A stretch of 44,351 nucleotides of DNA from Streptomyces sp. NRRL S-87 (GTDB lineage: Bacteria > Actinomycetota > Actinomycetes > Streptomycetales > Streptomycetaceae), in the NCBI RefSeq assembly GCF_000719335.1, contig NZ_JOGB01000057.1:1-44351 (forward strand), read 5' to 3'. A model generated the notes under the pieces. The model was not told the DNA's origin. It searched no databases and saw only the letters and a list, made by a program, of their open reading frames with translations. Numbering within the stretch: the stretch's first letter is position 1; every line of letters begins with the position of its first letter. Both the position numbers and the translations under genes were made by a program. Below, in pieces: positions 39,672 to 44,351 of this stretch.

Positions 39672-42238
39672 CCACCGCACCCGACACCACCACCGCACCG
39701 GCCGCCGCCGTGCGGCGCCCGCTGCCCGTGACCGACCTCTCCCTCGTCGTGCTGATCGGCGCCACCGGCTCGGGCAAGTCCACCTTCGCCCGCCGCCACT
39801 TCAAGCCCACCGAGGTGATCTCCTCCGACTACTGCCGGGGCCTGGTCGCCGACGACGAGAACGACCAGAGCGCGAGCAAGGACGCCTTCGACGTCCTGCA
39901 CTACATCGCCGGCAAGCGCCTGGCCGCCGGCCGGCTGACGGTGGTCGACGCCACCAACGTCCAGCCCGAGGCACGGCGCCAGCTCGTGCAGCTGGCCCGC
40001 GCCCACGACGTGCTGCCCATCGCCGTCGTCCTGGACCTGCCGGAGGACGTCTGCGCGGCCCGCAACGCCGCCCGGCCCGACCGGGCCGGCATGCCCCGCC
40101 ACGTCATCACCCGCCACCGCCGCGAACTGCGCCGCTCCCTGCGCGGCCTGGAGCGCGAGGGCTTCCGCAAGGTGCACGTGCTGCGCTCCGTCGCGGAGGT
40201 CGACGCGGCCGAGGTCGTCCTGGAGCGGCGCTTCAACGACCTGCGCCACCTCACCGGCCCCTTCGACATCGTCGGGGACGTCCACGGGTGCGCCGCCGAG
40301 CTGGAGACCCTGCTGACCCGGCTCGGCTACGAGGACGGCGTCCACCCCGAGGGGCGCACCGCCGTGTTCGTCGGCGACCTGGTCGACCGCGGGCCCGACA
40401 GCCCCGCCGTGCTGCGCCGCGTCATGGGCATGGTGAAGTCCGGCAACGCCCTGTGCGTGCCCGGCAACCACGAGAACAAGCTCGGCCGGTACCTCGACGG
40501 CCGCAAGGTGCAGCTCACCCACGGCCTCGCCGAGACCGTCGAGCAGCTCGGCCGGGAGGACGAGGCGTTCGTCGCCGAGGTGCGGGAGTTCATCGCCTCG
40601 CTCGTCAGCCACTACGTCCTCGACGGCGGCGACCTGGTGGTCTGCCACGCCGGGCTGCCCGAGAAGTACCACGGCCGCACCTCCGGCCGGGTCCGCTCGC
40701 ACGCCCTCTACGGCGACACCACCGGGGAGACCGACGCCTTCGGGCTGCCGGTCCGCTACCCGTGGGCCGAGGAGTACCGGGGCCGGGCGGTCGTGGTGTA
40801 CGGGCACACGCCCGTACCGAACACCTCCTGGGTCAACAACACCATCTGCCTGGACACCGGTTGCGTGTTCGGCGGGAAGATGACGGCGCTGCGCTGGCCG
40901 GAGCGCGAGCTGGTCGACGTACCCGCCGAGAAGGTCTGGTACGAGCCCGTCAAGCCGCTGGCCTCGCAGGCGCCCGGCGGCCACGAGGGCCGGCCGCTGG
41001 ACCTGGCCGACGTGCACGGGCGCCGGCTCGTGGAGACCCGGCACCAGGGCAACGTCACGGTCCGCGAGGAGAACGCGGCCGCCGCGCTGGAGGTCATGAG
41101 CCGGTTCGCGGTCGACCCGCGGCTGGTGCCGTACCTCCCGCCGACCATGGCCCCGACCGCCACCTCCAAGGAGGAGGGCTACCTGGAGCACCCGGCCGAG
41201 GCCTTCGCCCACTACCGGGCCGAGGGCGTCGAGCGGGTCGTGTGCGAGGAGAAGCACATGGGCTCGCGTGCGGTGGCCCTGGTGTGCCGCGACGCGGACG
41301 TCGCCCGGAAGCGGTTCGGGGTCGAGGGCCCGACCGGCTCGCTGTACACCCGCACCGGGCGGCCGTTCTTCGACGACCCGGCCGTCACCGAGGAGGTGCT
41401 GGACCGGCTGCGGGCCGCGATCGGCGGCGCCGCCCTGTGGGACGAGCTCGGCACGGACTGGCTGCTGCTCGACGGCGAGCTGCTGCCCTGGTCGCTGAAG
41501 GCCGGAGGCCTGCTGCGCAGCCAGTACGCGGCGGTCGGCGCGGCCTCGGGGGCGGTGTTCCCCGGCGCGCTCGCCGCGCTGGAGGCGGCCGCGGCCCGCG
41601 GGGTGGACACCGGGGAACTGCTCGCCCGGCAGCGGGAGCGGGCCGCCGACGCGGCCGCGTTCACCGAGGCGTACCGGCGCTACTGCTGGAGCACCGAGGG
41701 GCTCGAGGGCGTGCGGTTCGCGCCGTTCCAGCTGCTCGCCGCGGCGGGGCGCAGCCTCGCGACCGAGGTCCCGCACGACACCCAGCTGGCCTGGCTGGAC
41801 CGGCTGGTGGCGCACGACCCGACCGGGCTGGTGCGCGCCACCCGGCGGCTGGTCGTCGACACCGGCGACGAGGCGTCCGTACGGGCCGGCACCGACTGGT
41901 GGCTGGAGCTGACCGGCGACGGCGGTGAGGGCATGGTCGTCAAGCCGCTGGCCGCGTACGCCCGGGACGCCAAGGGGCGCCTGGTCCAGCCGGGCGTGAA
42001 GGTGCGCGGCCGCGAGTACCTGCGGATCATCTACGGTCCCGAGTACACGCGCCCGGAGAACCTGGAGCGGCTGCGCGAGCGGTTCCTCGGGCACAAGCGC
42101 TCCCTCGCGCTGCGCGAGTACGCGCTCGGGCTGGAGGCGCTGGACCGGCTGGCGGCGGGGGAGCCGCTGTGGCGGGTGCACGAGGCCGTGTTCGCCGTGC
42201 TCGCGCTCGAGTCGGAGCCGGTCGACCCGCGGCTCTGA
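39668..42238 (+). CDS. pnkp: Pnkp polynucleotide kinase-phosphatase-ligase
   Basis: This 856-residue trifunctional RNA repair enzyme has three domains in order. The 5'-kinase has P-loop GATGSGKST (Lys37). A metallophosphatase starts GDVHG (203-207), then GDLVDRG, GNHENK and YGHTPVPN. A C-terminal adenylyltransferase (ligase) has the nucleophile Lys529 in EEKHMGSR, and LLDGELLPW and EGMVVKP further on. It heals and seals RNA cut by ribotoxins and needs Hen1 for ligation. It is translated with hen1 (ATGA overlap), with a GGAGGAG site in the hen1 tail. All three active sites look intact. No ribotoxin gene is adjacent. Confidence 0.96.
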   Translation: MTTAPDTTTAPAAAVRRPLPVTDLSLVVLIGATGSGKSTFARRHFKPTEVISSDYCRGLVADDENDQSASKDAFDVLHYIAGKRLAAGRLTVVDATNVQPEARRQLVQLARAHDVLPIAVVLDLPEDVCAARNAARPDRAGMPRHVITRHRRELRRSLRGLEREGFRKVHVLRSVAEVDAAEVVLERRFNDLRHLTGPFDIVGDVHGCAAELETLLTRLGYEDGVHPEGRTAVFVGDLVDRGPDSPAVLRRVMGMVKSGNALCVPGNHENKLGRYLDGRKVQLTHGLAETVEQLGREDEAFVAEVREFIASLVSHYVLDGGDLVVCHAGLPEKYHGRTSGRVRSHALYGDTTGETDAFGLPVRYPWAEEYRGRAVVVYGHTPVPNTSWVNNTICLDTGCVFGGKMTALRWPERELVDVPAEKVWYEPVKPLASQAPGGHEGRPLDLADVHGRRLVETRHQGNVTVREENAAAALEVMSRFAVDPRLVPYLPPTMAPTATSKEEGYLEHPAEAFAHYRAEGVERVVCEEKHMGSRAVALVCRDADVARKRFGVEGPTGSLYTRTGRPFFDDPAVTEEVLDRLRAAIGGAALWDELGTDWLLLDGELLPWSLKAGGLLRSQYAAVGAASGAVFPGALAALEAAAARGVDTGELLARQRERAADAAAFTEAYRRYCWSTEGLEGVRFAPFQLLAAAGRSLATEVPHDTQLAWLDRLVAHDPTGLVRATRRLVVDTGDEASVRAGTDWWLELTGDGGEGMVVKPLAAYARDAKGRLVQPGVKVRGREYLRIIYGPEYTRPENLERLRERFLGHKRSLALREYALGLEALDRLAAGEPLWRVHEAVFAVLALESEPVDPRL

Positions 42239-42443
42239 GCGGGTCCGCCGCGCGGCTCCGGGGACGCGTTCGAGCCGCGGCTCCGGGGCCGGGCGGGGGC
42301 GCGGCTCCGGGCCGTGGCTCCGGGCCGTGGCTCCAGCTGCCGGAGGCGGCCCCGGACGCTCCGGCGCGCCCGCCGGTTCCCCCGCACCACCCCGTCGCGT
42401 TACGGCAGACGAGTGAAGTTTTCGGGGAATCGGCGGGTGGGCT

Positions 42444-42486
42444 CGTTCTTCCAGGGCAGCGGAGTGTCCGCGATCCTGGAAGAACG
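42444..42486 (+). promoter_or_regulatory. Large nested hairpin in the leader of the secreted-protein gene
   Basis: Perfect 12-bp arms (CGTTCTTCCAGG and CCTGGAAGAACG) enclose an inner hairpin GCGGA-GTG-TCCGC. The right arm ends 9 nt before the ATG at 42496 and includes GGAAG, which could be the ribosome-binding site. The structure might block translation until opened, or be a terminator-like element for pnkp. Confidence 0.55.
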
Positions 42487-42495
42487 GAACGCAGT

Positions 42496-42999
42496 ATGAA
42501 GATGACCGCGCGCGGAAGCATCGCGGCGCTCGTGACGTGTGTGGCCTCGGCCGTGGGCGTGTCGCCCGCACTGGCCGCCGGCAGCGTCCCGGTCGACGTG
42601 CCCCTGGAGGCCCTCGAGGTGCCGCTGGGCATGAAGACCCCCCACCTCGCGACCGGCCTGCCCCTGCTCACCCCCGGTGTCCCGGACGGCCCGCGCCACC
42701 ACACCGGGGAGCTGCTGCCCAACCCGGTCCTCCCCATGGTCCCGCTCGCCGGCGAGCTGGGCACGACCGACGCCTCCTCCCCGCTGCCGAGCCTGCTGGG
42801 CACCGGCAAGGACGGCGTGGCGCAGGTGGCCTCGCCCGCCTCGGACGTGGCGGCCAAGACCCCTGGCGCGGTCCTCGGCGCCCCCGTCGCGGAGCCGGGC
42901 GCCGAGCACTTCGGCCTGCCCGAGCTCGCGCTGCCGAAGTTCGGGATCCTCGCGCCGACCCTGCAGGGCGACCCCGGCGCGGCCCTGGGCGTGCGCTGA
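42496..42999 (+). CDS. Hypothetical secreted protein
   Basis: This 167-residue protein has a clear Sec signal peptide (MKMTARGSIAALVTCVASAVGVSPALAA, residues 1-28). The mature part is Pro/Leu/Gly-rich and low in secondary structure, with loosely repeated Val-Pro-Leu segments (VDVPLEALEVPLGM, LPNPVLPMVPLAGELG, LPELALPKFGILAPTL) and no cysteine. It may be a cell-wall-associated or structural protein; no family was recognised. Its leader carries the large nested hairpin at 42444-42486. Confidence 0.75.
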   Translation: MKMTARGSIAALVTCVASAVGVSPALAAGSVPVDVPLEALEVPLGMKTPHLATGLPLLTPGVPDGPRHHTGELLPNPVLPMVPLAGELGTTDASSPLPSLLGTGKDGVAQVASPASDVAAKTPGAVLGAPVAEPGAEHFGLPELALPKFGILAPTLQGDPGAALGVR

Positions 43000-43054
43000 G
43001 GCCGGACCCCCTCGGGCCCGGAGGTCCCGGCGGCCCACCGCCTTCGGCCGACAC

Positions 43055-43070
43055 GCGGCCAAAAGGCCGC
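43055..43070. terminator. Hairpin GCGGCC-AAAA-GGCCGC
   Basis: A 6-bp perfect GC stem has an AAAA loop, 55 nt after the secreted-protein stop and 22 nt before the arcA start. It could end the upstream transcript or lie in the arcA leader. Confidence 0.45.
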
Positions 43071-43092
43071 CCGGTCTGCGACCGTGGGAGGC

Positions 43093-44322
43093 ATGGGATT
43101 CCATGTCGACTCCGAGACCGGGCGGCTGCGCCGCGTCATCCTCCACCGGCCGGACCTGGAACTGAAGCGGCTCACCCCGACCAACAAGAACGCCCTCCTC
43201 TTCGACGACGTGCTCTGGGTGCGCCGGGCCCGCCAGGAGCACGACGGGTTCGCCGACGTGCTGCGCGACCGCGGTGTGGCGGTGCACCTCTTCGGCGACC
43301 TGCTGTGCGAGGTGCTGTCCGTACCGGAGGCCCGGCACCTGGTGCTGGACCGGGTCTTCGACGAGAAGGAGTTCGGCCCGCTGGCCACCGACCACCTGCG
43401 GGCCGCGTTCGACGAACTGCCCGACGCGGAGCTTGCCGAGGCGCTGGTCGGCGGGATGACCAAGCGCGAGTACCTGGAGCGGCACGGCGAGCCGGTGTCG
43501 GTCCGCTTCCACGCCCTCGACCTCGACGGCTTCCTGCTCGGGCCGCTCCCCAATCACCTCTTCACCCGCGACACCTCCGCCTGGATCTACGACGGGGTGT
43601 CCATCAACGCGATGCGCTGGCCCGCGCGGCAGCGCGAGACCGTGCACTTCGAGGCGATCTACAAGCACCACCCCCTCTTCACGGCCTCCGGTGCCTTCCA
43701 CTACTGGTCCCAGGGGCAGGCCGACTACCCCTCCACCATCGAGGGCGGCGACGTCCTCGTCATCGGCAACGGCGCGGTGCTGATCGGCATGAGCGAGCGC
43801 ACCACCCCGCAGGCCGTGGAGATGCTCGCGCGCGGTTTGTTCGCCGCCGGGTCGGCCCGCACGATCGTGGCGCTCGACATGCCCAAGTCCCGGGCGTTCA
43901 TGCACCTGGACACGGTGATGACGATGGTGGACGGAGATACGTTCACTCAGTACGCGGGTCTGGGGATGCTCCGCTCGTACACCATCGAGCCGGGTGCCGC
44001 CGAGAGCGAACTGAAGGTGACCGACCACGCGCCGGAGCACATGCACCGGGCCATCGCGGCGGCGCTCGGGCTGGACGGGATCCGGGTGTTCACAGCGCGC
44101 CAGGACGTGCACTCGGCGGAGCGCGAGCAGTGGGACGACGGGTGCAACGTGCTGGCCGTCGAGCCGGGCGTGGTGGTGGCGTACGAGCGGAACGTCACCA
44201 CCAACACCCACCTGCGCAAGGAGGGCATCGAGGTGATCGAGATCCCCGGGAGCGAGCTGGGCCGGGGCCGGGGCGGCCCGCGCTGCATGAGCTGCCCGGT
44301 CGAGCGGGACCCGGTGGCCTAG
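43093..44322 (+). CDS. arcA: Arginine deiminase
   Basis: This 409-residue cytosolic enzyme hydrolyses L-arginine to citrulline and ammonia. The N-terminus [31 protein letters not shown] is typical. Catalytic and binding residues are in [29 protein letters not shown] (His), and the nucleophile Cys398 in [10 protein letters not shown]. The length is normal for ArcA. The usual arcB/arcC partners are not present in the 29 nt that remain, so a full pathway cannot be judged. Start: ATG at 43093, with GGGAGG only 1 nt before it; a GTG at 43084 would add three residues and place the site inside the gene. Confidence 0.95.
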   Translation: MGFHVDSETGRLRRVILHRPDLELKRLTPTNKNALLFDDVLWVRRARQEHDGFADVLRDRGVAVHLFGDLLCEVLSVPEARHLVLDRVFDEKEFGPLATDHLRAAFDELPDAELAEALVGGMTKREYLERHGEPVSVRFHALDLDGFLLGPLPNHLFTRDTSAWIYDGVSINAMRWPARQRETVHFEAIYKHHPLFTASGAFHYWSQGQADYPSTIEGGDVLVIGNGAVLIGMSERTTPQAVEMLARGLFAAGSARTIVALDMPKSRAFMHLDTVMTMVDGDTFTQYAGLGMLRSYTIEPGAAESELKVTDHAPEHMHRAIAAALGLDGIRVFTARQDVHSAEREQWDDGCNVLAVEPGVVVAYERNVTTNTHLRKEGIEVIEIPGSELGRGRGGPRCMSCPVERDPVA

Positions 44323-44351
44323 TAGCCGGGCGGGGTGGGGGTGGGGTGGGG

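Noticed and set aside
1..44351. tRNA, rRNA, CRISPR or insertion sequence
   Set aside because: No cloverleaf-like segment, spaced direct-repeat array, transposase motif or terminal inverted repeat pair was noticed by eye.

Overview
The window is high-GC actinobacterial DNA. It has strong third-position G/C, GTG and TTG starts and many ATGA/GTGA/TGATG gene overlaps. Several families point to Streptomyces or a close relative: a WhiJ-type XRE/DUF5753 + DUF397 + HATPase triad, SPW-repeat and SepF-like proteins, a ceb-like sugar cluster and Pnkp/Hen1. About 37 genes can be supported. I saw no tRNA, rRNA, CRISPR array or insertion sequence.

Layout. (1) 1-3430: two sugar ABC permeases and a GH1 beta-glucosidase, the downstream part of a cellobiose-type uptake operon whose binding protein probably lies left of the window. 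(2) 3457-9032: a tightly coupled pair, a GHSLG alpha/beta hydrolase followed by a 1554-residue caspase / STAND NTPase / WD40-type protein. It has the architecture of a bacterial conflict (NLR-like) system. (3) 9037-13658: an XRE regulator, an NCS2 nucleobase permease with an unusual repeat-rich upstream region, a small monooxygenase and a secreted PHB-depolymerase-type esterase. (4) 13763-15436: the WhiJ-type triad, divergent around an 18-bp perfect palindrome. (5) 15470-20440: two small membrane proteins, a NarL-type two-component system coupled to a membrane-anchored DUF4097-like protein, and an SPW membrane protein.

(6) 20487-22373: a TrmB/LuxR-type regulator, a small unknown protein and a 62-aa exported peptide, linked by a duplicated 31-bp inverted-repeat element. 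(7) 22653-28835: a 2060-residue secreted YD-repeat protein ending in a prokaryotic phospholipase A2 domain with its catalytic residues present. (8) 29044-35840: a membrane protein, a secreted beta-propeller protein, a SepF-like protein, a YbaK/ProX-type deacylase, small unknowns, and an SMC/RecF-like ATPase translationally coupled to a MazG-type pyrophosphohydrolase, followed by two DnaA-box-like sequences. (9) 36045-44322: an F420-type luciferase-like oxidoreductase coupled to a homocysteine S-methyltransferase, the Hen1-Pnkp RNA repair operon, a small secreted protein behind a large hairpin, and arginine deiminase.

The parts most worth following up are the hydrolase/caspase-STAND pair, the regulator-peptide locus with duplicated operators, the PLA2-tipped YD protein, the Hen1-Pnkp operon and the ATPase-MazG pair. 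Together they give the window a strong conflict/stress-response flavour among ordinary metabolic genes.
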